This document shows, piece after piece, positions 36,646-45,462 of a stretch of DNA of 64,000 nt. A model generated the notes under the pieces. That model saw only the letters and a program-made list of their open reading frames with translations, was not told where the DNA came from and searched no databases. Each line of letters begins with the position of its first letter. The first letter of the stretch is position 1. The stretch is from CAWUEZ02 sp963921355. GTDB lineage: Bacteria; Pseudomonadota; Alphaproteobacteria; Thalassobaculales; Thalassobaculaceae. Location of the stretch: NCBI GenBank assembly GCA_963921355.3, contig OZ001190.1, forward strand, positions 2,294,001-2,358,000, read 5' to 3'. Made by a program: the position numbers and the translations under genes.

Positions 36646-37911
36646 TTAATCGACTGAGCGAAGCGCTTCCGGCAGTTCGACAGCCCAGATGCCGCCCGCC
36701 CATTGCGGGTGAATGCCGAGGTGATCCCGCCGGCCGTCCCGCCAGGCGGCGACCTCGTCACGCCATATCGGCCAGGCGGCGTGATAGGCGCTGGCGGCGC
36801 GCGGCTGATAGAGCCAGACGTTTAAGGCGATTGCGACAAGAAGGGCGAACCCCGCACAGGCCCGCAGGGCCTTGTGCCGGCGCTGGTCGTAGAGCACCGC
36901 CAGCAAGGCCAGCACGATGAGCACGGCGGGCACCGCGAGCGCGCGATCGTCGGCCAACACCTGGCCGGTGCCGATCGCCGTCAGGGCAACGATGAACCAG
37001 CCGGCCGCGACAAGGTCACGGCCGGGACCCCGCGCCAGCAGTGCCAGTTGCGCGATCACAGCGGTCGCGACCGCGATCGCTGCCACCAGCAAAACGCCCT
37101 GGTCAACCGAGAGATCTACCGACAGGTCCTCAGGCGTCAGCGCGGCGGTTCCGCTGATCGGATAGACCAGCACCGCCATTGCGAATTGCTGGGCGGATGC
37201 CAGAACACCGGCGAGTGTCAGCGCACCCAGTTCGAGCCCGAACGCAGGATCCGGCCGTTCGAGGAAGATCACCAGGTGCAGGCACAGGCAGGCTCCCAGG
37301 ATCAGGGTTGCCAGACCGTCTCCCGTACGGCCGCTCTCCCACCAACGATACGCGAAGAACGGCACCAGCATTACCGCCTGAGGCCCCGTCAAGCCGGCCA
37401 CGATCAGAATCAGGATCAGAACCGCGCCCCGCAGACGGCCGGGTTCCGTCGCGAACTCCAGATAGATCGCGGCCGCTGCGAGGGCGAGGTGGAACTGGCT
37501 GCCAAGGGTGGTCGCGTGAGATTCCCCGGCAGCTCCGACAACCAGGACCACCAGGACCGCGACCGTGCGGCGGACCGGGTTGTCGGCCCACGGCGCCGAA
37601 CTGGTCGCCAGAATCAAGGCAGGCAGCGCCTGGATGCCGAGCGCGATCATCATGGTTACGGCGGGGGCCTGTTCGATCGGAACCCGAGTAGCCAGCCAGG
37701 CTGCGAGGTTGGGGACAAGCGAGAACTGCCCCTGATGGACCGCCATCAGGGCCTGATCGGTCGCTGCCCCAAGTGCGTGGGAGAAAAAGACGCTGCCCTC
37801 TTCGGCCCAGAACCGGGGTTCGAGCAGGAGATCGGGAACGCGCAATACGACCGCGGCGACAACGACAAGGCTCAGGGCAATTCCTACCAGCACATCTCGA
37901 ATCATCGCCAA
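36646..37911 (-). CDS. Polytopic membrane protein, function unknown
   Basis: 421 residues with about ten to twelve hydrophobic segments. An early acidic loop, RFWAEEGSVFF, resembles the catalytic acidic loop region of GT-C-type membrane glycosyltransferases, and the C-terminus returns to a soluble tail (WPIWRDEVAAWRDGRRDH). I do not recognise the family firmly. It starts 19 bases after soxG on the same strand, so it may be transcribed with the sarcosine oxidase genes without sharing their role. Confidence 0.7.
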   Translation of the reverse strand: MAMIRDVLVGIALSLVVVAAVVLRVPDLLLEPRFWAEEGSVFFSHALGAATDQALMAVHQGQFSLVPNLAAWLATRVPIEQAPAVTMMIALGIQALPALILATSSAPWADNPVRRTVAVLVVLVVGAAGESHATTLGSQFHLALAAAAIYLEFATEPGRLRGAVLILILIVAGLTGPQAVMLVPFFAYRWWESGRTGDGLATLILGACLCLHLVIFLERPDPAFGLELGALTLAGVLASAQQFAMAVLVYPISGTAALTPEDLSVDLSVDQGVLLVAAIAVATAVIAQLALLARGPGRDLVAAGWFIVALTAIGTGQVLADDRALAVPAVLIVLALLAVLYDQRRHKALRACAGFALLVAIALNVWLYQPRAASAYHAAWPIWRDEVAAWRDGRRDHLGIHPQWAGGIWAVELPEALRSVD

Positions 37912-37930
37912 CCGTGTTCGGCCCGTACGT

Positions 37931-38554
37931 TCAAGATCCGTCCGCTTCCCGTTCGATCCGGTAGCCGACCTCTCCCGCCGCGTCGATCAGCCAGTCCCAG
38001 AGATAGGCGGCGAATGACGGGCGGACGTAAAGCTGATAGCCGTCGACGGCGGTCTGCTCAAGGATTACCTGGGCGTGGGCTAGCATGCCCTGGGCGCAGT
38101 GTCCGCGTCCGAAAGCGGGTTCCTGGAGGTCGTTGGGCCAGCCCTTCGCCAGCACCCAGCGGACCCTGGGCCCCTGGATCGCGATCACCGCGTAGTTGTC
38201 ACTGAGGTCGACGATGCTGTGGTGAACGGCGGCGAGGGCCGCTTCCAGGCCGTCGATCTTCTCCTCATCGATGTCCGTTTTCGCCGCGATCAGCCATTCG
38301 TCGGGGCCCAGCCAGAGCACGCGGCCGTGCTCGCCCACGGCCACGGTGTTCGGCTGACCGGGCGGCGCCGCACCCACCGCCTTGCGCACGGCGTCGGTGA
38401 AGCGCTTGGCTGACGGATTGCCTCGCAGGTTCAGCAGCCGTAGATCGGTGACCTCCGACAGGGCTACGCCGGCATCGTGCGGCCCGCCCAAGGGCGCGAC
38501 GTGGCCGTCGAGCGGACTGCGGGCGACAGGGGCGGCGGGCGCTTTCTCAGCCAT
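37931..38554 (-). CDS. soxG: Sarcosine oxidase gamma subunit
   Basis: Smallest-but-one subunit of heterotetrameric sarcosine oxidase, structurally related to a GcvT-like fold. Recognisable segments are RSPLDGH near the N-terminus, GPDEWLIAA, VDLSDNYAVIAIQGPRVRWVLAKG and a closing YVRPSFAAYLWDWLIDAA. I use the ATG preceded by AAGGGAGCCGCAAGG (207 residues). It overlaps the soxA stop by 8 bases. An ATG seven codons earlier lies within soxA. Confidence 0.9.
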   Translation of the reverse strand: MAEKAPAAPVARSPLDGHVAPLGGPHDAGVALSEVTDLRLLNLRGNPSAKRFTDAVRKAVGAAPPGQPNTVAVGEHGRVLWLGPDEWLIAAKTDIDEEKIDGLEAALAAVHHSIVDLSDNYAVIAIQGPRVRWVLAKGWPNDLQEPAFGRGHCAQGMLAHAQVILEQTAVDGYQLYVRPSFAAYLWDWLIDAAGEVGYRIEREADGS

Positions 38555-41500
38555 CCTTGCGGCTCCCTTCGGCATCGAAGAAGACGGTATCGGTCACGGT
38601 CGCGCGGATGGTGCGGCCGACCAGAGGAACCGACAGGGTCTCTCCGCGACGTTGATGCCCGCCCTTGACCAGGGCCATGGCAATGGAACGACCGACGTTC
38701 GGGCTGTAGTAGGACGATGTCACGTGTCCCAGCATCGTCATCGGCGGCTCTGGTTTGACCGCCTCGACGATCTGTGCCCCTTCCGGCAACACCTCGTTCG
38801 GGTCTTCGGTCAGCAGGCCGACCAGTTGCTTGCGGTTCGCGTCCTGAAGGTCGGGTCGGCTCAGACCACGTTTGCCGATGTAGTCGGGTTTGGTCTTCGA
38901 CAGGATCCAGTTCATGCCGAGATCGACCGGCGTGACCGATCCGTCGGTCTCCTGGCCGACGATGATGAAGCCCTTCTCGGCCCGCAACACGTGCATCGCC
39001 TCGGTCCCGTAGGGTGTGATCCCGAACGGCTCGCCGGCGGCCATCAGCGCTTCCCAGAGAGCCAGACCGAAGCGGCGCGGGACGTTGATCTCGTAAGACA
39101 GCTCGCCGGTGAAAGAGATCCGGAACACCCGCGCCGGGATCCCGGCCACGGTGCCTTCGCGCATGGCCATGAACGGGAAGGCTTCGGCATCGAGATCGAT
39201 GTCGTCGCAGAGCGCCGCCAGCACCTGGCGGGACTGCGCTCCGCAGATCGAGGCAACGGCCCACTGCTCGGTCACCGAGGTCAGGTAGACGTCCAGATCC
39301 GGCCATTCGGTCTGCAGCAGTTCCTCGAGCCACCCGAGCACCGCGGCCGCACCGCCGGTCGTCGTGGTCATGTGGAAGTGGTCATCGGCCAGGCGGGTCG
39401 TCACGCCGTCATCCATGACCATGCCGTCATCCTTGAGCATCAGCCCATACCGGCATCGTCCGATCCCGAGCTTGGCCCAGGCGTTGGTATAGACCCGGTT
39501 CAGGAATTCGGCGGCGTCGCGGCCGCGCACGTCGATCTTGCCGAGGGTCGAGGCGTCGAGGATGCCGACGCCGTTGCGGGCGGCCAGGCATTCACGGTCA
39601 ACCGCCTGCCGCATCGTCTCGCCGGGCTTCGGGTAGTACCAGGCCCGCATCCATTGCCCGACATGCTCGAAGCGGGCCCCATGGCTGCGATGCCACGGAT
39701 CCATGGCGGTGCTCCGGACCGGGTCGAACAGGCCGCCGACATCCCGACCGGCGTAGGCGCCGATGGTTGACGGGGTGTAGGGCGGCCGGAACGTCGTAGT
39801 CCCGACGGCAGGAATCTCTGATCCCAGAGTTGCGGCGACGATCGCCAGCGCATTCACGTTCGACGTCTTACCCTGGTCGGTTCCCATGCCGGTGGTGGTG
39901 TAGCGCTTGACGTGCTCGATCGACTGGTAGCCTTCGCGGGCCGCCAGTTGAAGATCGGCCGCGGTCACGTCGTTCTGGAAATCGACGAAGTGTTTGCCCT
40001 GTCTTCCGACAGGCTGTTCGGAGGGGAGAAGCCACAATGAGCGATGCGGTCCCGAACCCGGCTCGTCGACCTTCGGAGCGGCCGGCCGTCGCGCGGTGTG
40101 GCCGGTCGCCCGGGCGGCGTCCAACCCCGCTTCGATGGCTGCCTTGAGGGTCTGACCGACACTCATGGTTCCGGCAGCGCCGCCGACCGTGGTCTCCGCC
40201 TCGTGGCTGCGGTCCGGAACGAAGGCATCGAGACCCTCGTCCCAACGGAGCTTCCCTCGGCTCTGGCTGAACAGGTGCACGGTCGGGTTGAAGCCGCCGC
40301 ACATGGCGACGAGATCACAGCCGATCCGCCGGACGGCGGAGGTCAACGCGGTCCCGTTCGTGTTCATCTCGGCGATATCCACACCCTCGACCCGCCGGCC
40401 GCCGAAAGCTCCGACGATCGTACGGCCTGCAAGAATGTCGATCCCACGCTTGCGGGTTTCCTCGACCAGCCTGCCCTTGGGCTCCGGGCGCAGATCGACG
40501 ACCGCCGAGACCTGGGCCCCGCGCTCGGCATAGGCCAGCGCCGTGCGATAGCCGTCGTCGTGGCCGGTGACGATCAACGGCTTGCGGCCAGCCAGAACAC
40601 CGTACCGTGTCGCGTACCCCCGGGCGGCCGATGACAGCATGATGCCCGGCAGGTCGTTGTCCCGGAACACCAGCGGGCGCTCGATCGTGCCGGTCGCGAT
40701 CACCACCTGCCTGGCTCGGATCTTCCAGAACCGCTGGCGCGGGACATTGGGAATGACGGCGCCCAGATGGTCGGTCACCCGCTCGACCGCCGTCAGATAG
40801 TTGTGGTCGTAATAGCCGTTCACGCAGGTCCGCGGCAGCAGCGTGACGCTGGCCATCGACGCCAGTTCGGCGACGACTTCCGCTACCCAGCCCGCTCCGG
40901 CTTCGCCGCCGATCGTCACATCGTCCTCGGAGAGCAGCGAGCCGCCGAACTCCGATTGTTCGTCCGCCAGGATGACGCGGGCCCCGGTCCGGGCCGCTGC
41001 CAACGCCGCCGCCAATCCCGCCGGTCCGCCGCCGGCGACCAGGACGTCGCAATGGGCATGCATCTTCTCGTAGCGGTCCGGGTCCGGGCCCTCGGGCGCC
41101 TTGCCCAGCCCCGCAGCGTGACGAATGACCTCTTCATAGGTCCGCCAGAACGCCGCCGGCCACATGAAGGTCTTGTAGTAGAACCCGGCCGGAAACAGGC
41201 GGTGGAGAACCGAGTTCACCGCGCCGACATCGTACTTCAGGTTCGGCCAGCGGTTCTGGCTCGCCGCTGTCAGCCCGTCGAACAGTTCGATCTGGGTTGC
41301 GCGCAGGTTCGGTTCGCTGCGGTTGCCGCGGCCGAGCTGGATCAGCGCATTCGGTTCCTCCGCCCCCAAACCGACGATGCCGCGCGGACGATGGTACTTG
41401 AAGCTGCGGCCGACGAGGTGCACGTCGTTGGCCAGCAGGGCGGATGCCAGGGTGTCGCCGCGATAGCCGGAGTACGGCCGCCCGTCGAAGCTGAAGCTGA

Positions 41501-41558
41501 GGGGCGTGTGCCGGTCGACTCGTCCCCCTTCCGACAGCCGGTTGCTCTGCTGGTTCAC
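38547..41558 (-). CDS. soxA: Sarcosine oxidase alpha subunit
   Basis: Large subunit (1003 residues) of the complex that oxidises sarcosine to glycine and passes the methyl carbon to tetrahydrofolate. N-terminal ferredoxin-like segment: FSFDGRPYSGYRGDTLASAL. NAD-binding dinucleotide fold: DVLVAGGGPAGLAAALAAA. The C-terminal third is an aminomethyltransferase (GcvT-like) domain, with GVGILDASTLGKIDVRG and the folate region LRAEKGFIIVGQETDGSVTP. The start is a GTG preceded by GAGGA, one base after the soxD stop. The frame is open further upstream but that part lies over soxD. Confidence 0.94.
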   Translation of the reverse strand: MNQQSNRLSEGGRVDRHTPLSFSFDGRPYSGYRGDTLASALLANDVHLVGRSFKYHRPRGIVGLGAEEPNALIQLGRGNRSEPNLRATQIELFDGLTAASQNRWPNLKYDVGAVNSVLHRLFPAGFYYKTFMWPAAFWRTYEEVIRHAAGLGKAPEGPDPDRYEKMHAHCDVLVAGGGPAGLAAALAAARTGARVILADEQSEFGGSLLSEDDVTIGGEAGAGWVAEVVAELASMASVTLLPRTCVNGYYDHNYLTAVERVTDHLGAVIPNVPRQRFWKIRARQVVIATGTIERPLVFRDNDLPGIMLSSAARGYATRYGVLAGRKPLIVTGHDDGYRTALAYAERGAQVSAVVDLRPEPKGRLVEETRKRGIDILAGRTIVGAFGGRRVEGVDIAEMNTNGTALTSAVRRIGCDLVAMCGGFNPTVHLFSQSRGKLRWDEGLDAFVPDRSHEAETTVGGAAGTMSVGQTLKAAIEAGLDAARATGHTARRPAAPKVDEPGSGPHRSLWLLPSEQPVGRQGKHFVDFQNDVTAADLQLAAREGYQSIEHVKRYTTTGMGTDQGKTSNVNALAIVAATLGSEIPAVGTTTFRPPYTPSTIGAYAGRDVGGLFDPVRSTAMDPWHRSHGARFEHVGQWMRAWYYPKPGETMRQAVDRECLAARNGVGILDASTLGKIDVRGRDAAEFLNRVYTNAWAKLGIGRCRYGLMLKDDGMVMDDGVTTRLADDHFHMTTTTGGAAAVLGWLEELLQTEWPDLDVYLTSVTEQWAVASICGAQSRQVLAALCDDIDLDAEAFPFMAMREGTVAGIPARVFRISFTGELSYEINVPRRFGLALWEALMAAGEPFGITPYGTEAMHVLRAEKGFIIVGQETDGSVTPVDLGMNWILSKTKPDYIGKRGLSRPDLQDANRKQLVGLLTEDPNEVLPEGAQIVEAVKPEPPMTMLGHVTSSYYSPNVGRSIAMALVKGGHQRRGETLSVPLVGRTIRATVTDTVFFDAEGSRKDG

Positions 41559-41559
41559 G

Positions 41560-41853
41560 TCAGCCGTCCTCTCGCTTGGCGATCTCAGGCATCGGTTCGC
41601 CCGGCTTGTAGACCGCCAGAACCTCGTGGGTGTTGCTGTCGCGGACCACATTGAACCACCGCCGACAGCCATGGGCATGCATCCAGCGCTCGGCAAACGG
41701 CCCTTTCGGATTGCGGCGCAGGTAGAGGTACTCGCCCCACTCGGCGTCGCTGGTGGCGGCCGGGTCCAACGGGCGGGCGATGTGGGCCTCGTTGCCGTAG
41801 GCGAACTCGGCGTCGTCTCGCGGGCCGCACCAGGGGCAGGGGATCAGCTGCAT
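41560..41853 (-). CDS. soxD: Sarcosine oxidase delta subunit
   Basis: Small zinc-binding subunit, 97 residues. The CPWCG pair near the N-terminus (C6, C9) and the distal HAHGCRRWFN segment supply zinc ligands, and YLRRNPKGPFAERW is the family core. It lies between soxB and soxA in the standard B-D-A-G order, with gaps of 11 bases and 1 base. Confidence 0.94.
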   Translation of the reverse strand: MQLIPCPWCGPRDDAEFAYGNEAHIARPLDPAATSDAEWGEYLYLRRNPKGPFAERWMHAHGCRRWFNVVRDSNTHEVLAVYKPGEPMPEIAKREDG

Positions 41854-41864
41854 GGGTCTCTTCC

Positions 41865-43154
41865 CTAGTGGGCGACGCCGGCGGCGCCGTGCTCGTCGAT
41901 CAGGAACCCGGTTCGGAACCGGTCGAGGGTGAACGGGGCCGCGATCGGGTTCGGTCGGTCATGGGCCATGAGATCGGCGAACACGTGGCCCGAGCCCGGG
42001 GTCGCCTTGAAACCGCCGGTTCCCCAACCGCAATTGAAGTACAGGCCCGGAACCGGCGTCTTCGAGATGATCGGTGAGGCGTCGGGGCATGTGTCGACGA
42101 TGCCGCCCCAGGTCCTCAGGACCCGCAGGCGCGAGACGATCGGGTAGAGCTCGACGGCCGAAGCCAGCAGGTGCTCGATAACGTTCAGCGATCCGCGTTG
42201 CGCATAGGAGTTGTAGCTGTCGGTGCCGGCGCCAAACACGAGCTCGCCCTTGTCGGATTGGCTGATGTACATGTGGACGGCATTGGACATGACAACGGTA
42301 TCGATGCACGGCTTGATCGGCTCCGACACCAGGGCCTGCAGCGGCCGGGCCTGGATCGGCAGCTTGAACCCGGCCATCTCGGCAAGGACGGCGGAATGGC
42401 CCGCCGCCACGCAGCCCACCTTGTTCGAGGCGATGAACCCACGGGTCGTCTGAACCCCAATGATCCGACCGTCCGGCGCGCGGTCGAAGCCGGTCACCTC
42501 GCAATTCTGGATGATGTCGACCCCGAGATCATCGGCCGCCCGGGCATAGCCCCAGGCGACGGCGTCGTGGCGGGCGGTGCCGCCGCGTTTCTGAATGAAG
42601 CCACCCATGACGGGGTAGCGGATACCAGGGTCGGTATTGATGATCGGCACGAGGCGCTTGATCTCGGACGGATTCAGGACCTCGGTATCGATCCCGTTGA
42701 GCCGGATCGCTTCAACCCGACGCCGCATCTCCTTCAACTCGTGCTCGCTGTGTGCCAGCGTGATCACACCGCGCTGGCTGAACATCACGTTGAAGTTCAG
42801 CTCCTGGCTCATCCCCTCCCAGAGCTTCAGGGCATGTTCGTAGATCGCCGCGGACTCGTCCCAAAGGTAGTTGGAACGGATGATGGTCGTGTTGCGGCCG
42901 GTGTTGCCGCCTCCGATCCAACCCTTTTCCAGGACGGCGATGTTACGCACGCCATGGCGCTTGGCGAGGTAGTAGGCGGTCGCGAGGCCGTGGCCGCCGC
43001 CACCGACAATGATCGCGTCATACGCCTTTTTGGGCTCGGGGCTGCGCCAGGCCCGCTGCCAGTCCTCATGATAGCTGAGCGCGTTTCGCGCCAGGGCGAA
43101 TATCGAGTATCGCTGCTTTGTGCTCGGCCCAGCCCGGCCCGCGCCAACGGCCAT
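41865..43154 (-). CDS. soxB: Sarcosine oxidase beta subunit
   Basis: Flavin subunit carrying the sarcosine-oxidising site, 429 residues. FAD loop: AIIVGGGGHGLATAYYLAKRHG. GGTARHDAVAWGYAR contains H196, which fits the histidine that holds FMN covalently in characterised enzymes. Later SPIISKTPVPGLYFNCGWGTGGFKATPGSG is the conserved C-terminal flavin region (split here by helix ends). GAGGGG precedes the ATG. First gene of the soxBDAG operon. Confidence 0.94.
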   Translation of the reverse strand: MAVGAGRAGPSTKQRYSIFALARNALSYHEDWQRAWRSPEPKKAYDAIIVGGGGHGLATAYYLAKRHGVRNIAVLEKGWIGGGNTGRNTTIIRSNYLWDESAAIYEHALKLWEGMSQELNFNVMFSQRGVITLAHSEHELKEMRRRVEAIRLNGIDTEVLNPSEIKRLVPIINTDPGIRYPVMGGFIQKRGGTARHDAVAWGYARAADDLGVDIIQNCEVTGFDRAPDGRIIGVQTTRGFIASNKVGCVAAGHSAVLAEMAGFKLPIQARPLQALVSEPIKPCIDTVVMSNAVHMYISQSDKGELVFGAGTDSYNSYAQRGSLNVIEHLLASAVELYPIVSRLRVLRTWGGIVDTCPDASPIISKTPVPGLYFNCGWGTGGFKATPGSGHVFADLMAHDRPNPIAAPFTLDRFRTGFLIDEHGAAGVAH

Positions 43155-43196
43155 AGTTGTTACCCCTCAGGACGGCTGCGCCGCGTTTCTGGCGAG

Positions 43197-43225
43197 AGTA
43201 TAGCCACCGTCGCCGCTGGTTTTCC
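43197..43225 (-). promoter_or_regulatory. Possible promoter of soxBDAG
   Basis: TATACT (43197-43202) on the minus strand is a near-consensus -10 element about 45 bases before the soxB ATG. No good -35 hexamer is placed 17 bases upstream, so an activator may be needed. The 187-base gap to ygfZ holds nothing else that I can identify. Confidence 0.3.
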
Positions 43226-43341
43226 CACGTGCGACGAGATGCGTCGGTTTCGGCCAAAGCGATCGTGCGGAAAGGCCGCCAACGGGCGTTTTCACCGCCA
43301 CTCATCCCCACTCTCCGGGAATGCCGTCGGTGTTGGAGGCC

Positions 43342-44256
43342 TCAGAACCGGGCCCAGTCGGGCTTGCGCGGAATGACCGTGGCATCCCCCGCCGTCAGCG
43401 GCGCTCCGGCCTGCAGCGCTTCGTCGAGCCGGTTCAAGCGGATCATCGCGAGGCCGGTCGCGCTGCCGCCGGACCCGACGACGATGCTGCGGACCTCTCC
43501 CGCTTCCTTGCCGTCGAGGGTGATTTCGGTGCCGGGTTCCGGCGCCGGCCCGTCGATGGTGATCGGCATGAGCCTGCGTTTCACCAGGCCGCGGTACTTG
43601 GTGCGTGCCGTCAGTTCCTGGCCGAGATAGCAGCCTTTGTCGAAGTCCACGCCGCCCAGTTCCTCCAACCCGGCCTCAAGCAGGACGGTCTTCTCCACCG
43701 CCATGTCGCGGGCTCCATCCGGCAGACCGAGGGCGACCCGGCGCCCATCGTAGCCGGCGCGATCGGCAGGGGTGAGATTGGCGCCCTCAAGGACCGCCGC
43801 CGCGTCGTCACGGGGCAGAAGGACTCGGGCGCCGATACCGGCGTGTCGCGGATCCACGAAGGCGACGCCGGCGCCGAAGGCGCCGGCGTCGCCGCGCTGC
43901 TCACCGAGCCCGAGTGCTGCAAGCGCGTCGTCGCCGAACACCGCTGCGATCGACCACGCGGCGCTGTCGAGGGACAGCTCCACTCGGGACCGCAGCTTGT
44001 ACATCCGCAGCTTGCTGAAGAAGCCGTCGATCCGGTCGGCGGCGGTATCGATCAGCAGCGCATCGCCGAATGAGACCACGAAGAAATCGTGCAGGAACTT
44101 GCCCTGGGGCGTCAGGAAGGCGCCGTAGCCGGCGTGCGACGCCGAGACCTTCTCGATATCGTTGGATACCAGACCCTGCAGGAAGGCGACCCGGTCCTCG
44201 CCGGCGATCCGGATGACGCCCCGATCCTGGAACAAATGGTAATGCGCGCCGGCCAT
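43342..44256 (-). CDS. ygfZ: Folate-binding protein YgfZ
   Basis: GcvT-fold protein that uses tetrahydrofolate to support iron-sulfur cluster assembly or repair. The signature KGCYLGQELTART is intact, including the functional cysteine. The N-terminus (LFQDRGVIRIAGEDRVAFLQG) is typical. The ATG preceded by GGAGG gives 304 residues. Upstream in-frame codons overlap the divergent agmatinase region and look unconserved. It lies just upstream of soxB on the same strand, another folate-linked protein. Confidence 0.92.
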   Translation of the reverse strand: MAGAHYHLFQDRGVIRIAGEDRVAFLQGLVSNDIEKVSASHAGYGAFLTPQGKFLHDFFVVSFGDALLIDTAADRIDGFFSKLRMYKLRSRVELSLDSAAWSIAAVFGDDALAALGLGEQRGDAGAFGAGVAFVDPRHAGIGARVLLPRDDAAAVLEGANLTPADRAGYDGRRVALGLPDGARDMAVEKTVLLEAGLEELGGVDFDKGCYLGQELTARTKYRGLVKRRLMPITIDGPAPEPGTEITLDGKEAGEVRSIVVGSGGSATGLAMIRLNRLDEALQAGAPLTAGDATVIPRKPDWARF

Positions 44257-44386
44257 CGCTGCCTCCGTTGACGGCCTAGAGGTAAGGCCCTGGTGAGGCC
44301 CGAGCAAGAGGCAGAGAGAACGGGAGCGATTGCGCGGCGGAATGCCGCCCGCCACACTTCCTGCGTCGCAGCGCCCGGAGAACGAC

Positions 44387-45337
44387 ATGGCCGACTCACA
44401 AGACCCGATGACCCGTCCCCGCTATGTCGGGATTCCGACCTTCATGCGCGCGCCGTTCGCCGAGGACTGGAGTGCGGTCGACATTGCCTTGATCGGCGTA
44501 CCCTATGACGGCGGTGTGACAAACCGGCCAGGGTCGCGTCATGGGCCCCGGGAAGTGCGCAATCAGTCGAGTCTGATGCGCAAGATCAATCAGGCGACGG
44601 GTATTCATCCCTACGAACTGGCGCGGGTCGCCGATATCGGCGACTGCTTCATCGAGAAGCCCTTCCAGCTGGAAGGGGCGCATGAGCAGATCGGCGCGTT
44701 CTTCGAGAAGGTTGTCGGTGCCGGCCTGATCCCCGTGTCGGCCGGCGGAGATCACTCGATCACCCTGCCGATCCTGCGGCAGCTCGGCCGCGACCGGCCG
44801 GTCGGCCTGATCCAGATCGATGCCCATGCCGACACCGGTGACGACTATCTCGGATCGCGCTTTCACCACGGTGCCCCGTTTCGGCGCGCGGCGGAGGAGG
44901 GGGTGCTCGATCCCAAGCGGACGGTTCAGATCGGGATCCGCGGCGGTCTGAACGATCGTGACCAGTGGTTGTTCAGCCACGAAAGCGGGATGCGCGTGAT
45001 CTACATGCATGAGATCCCGGACATGGGATTGGATGCGGTGATCGCCGAGGCCCGCCGGATGGTGGGCGACGGGCCGACCTACCTGAGCTTCGACATCGAC
45101 GCCTGCGACCCGGCCTATGCGCCCGGAACCGGAACGCCCGAGTTCGGCGGCTTCACGGCGTTCGAGGCGCAGCGCCTGATCCGCGGCTTCACCGGTGTGA
45201 ATTTCATCGGTGGCGACATGGTCGAGGTCTCGCCGCCCTTCGATCCGAGCGGCAATACGGCGCTGCTGGGCGCGACGATCCTGTACGAGATCCTGTGCGT
45301 GGTTGCCGAAGCGTTCGATCGCCGCTCTCGATCCTGA
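44387..45337 (+). CDS. speB: Agmatinase-family ureohydrolase
   Basis: Mn-dependent hydrolase that splits a guanidino compound to urea and an amine, 316 residues. All six metal ligands are present: H123 (GGDHS), D145, H147 and D149 (DAHADTGDD), and D236 and D238 (SFDIDACDP). GGAGAACGAC precedes the ATG. Agmatine would yield putrescine, but guanidinobutyrase and guanidinopropionase share these motifs, so the substrate is open. It diverges from ygfZ across 130 bases. Confidence 0.85.
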   Translation: MADSQDPMTRPRYVGIPTFMRAPFAEDWSAVDIALIGVPYDGGVTNRPGSRHGPREVRNQSSLMRKINQATGIHPYELARVADIGDCFIEKPFQLEGAHEQIGAFFEKVVGAGLIPVSAGGDHSITLPILRQLGRDRPVGLIQIDAHADTGDDYLGSRFHHGAPFRRAAEEGVLDPKRTVQIGIRGGLNDRDQWLFSHESGMRVIYMHEIPDMGLDAVIAEARRMVGDGPTYLSFDIDACDPAYAPGTGTPEFGGFTAFEAQRLIRGFTGVNFIGGDMVEVSPPFDPSGNTALLGATILYEILCVVAEAFDRRSRS

Positions 45338-45462
45338 GATCCGCCCCACGATCTTTGTGGCGATTGATCTGCCTCATTGCCGCCTCCTACGAAGGGCGAG
45401 AGGGTTTCAGTTGAATGGCCGCTTTGCGGCTCATTGTCTGTTCTCGCTCCATGGGGGGACCG

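Noticed and set aside
43155..43341. Glycine-type riboswitch before soxB
   Set aside because: Some GGAGAG-like bases occur, but the conserved core and the second stem of the glycine riboswitch are absent.
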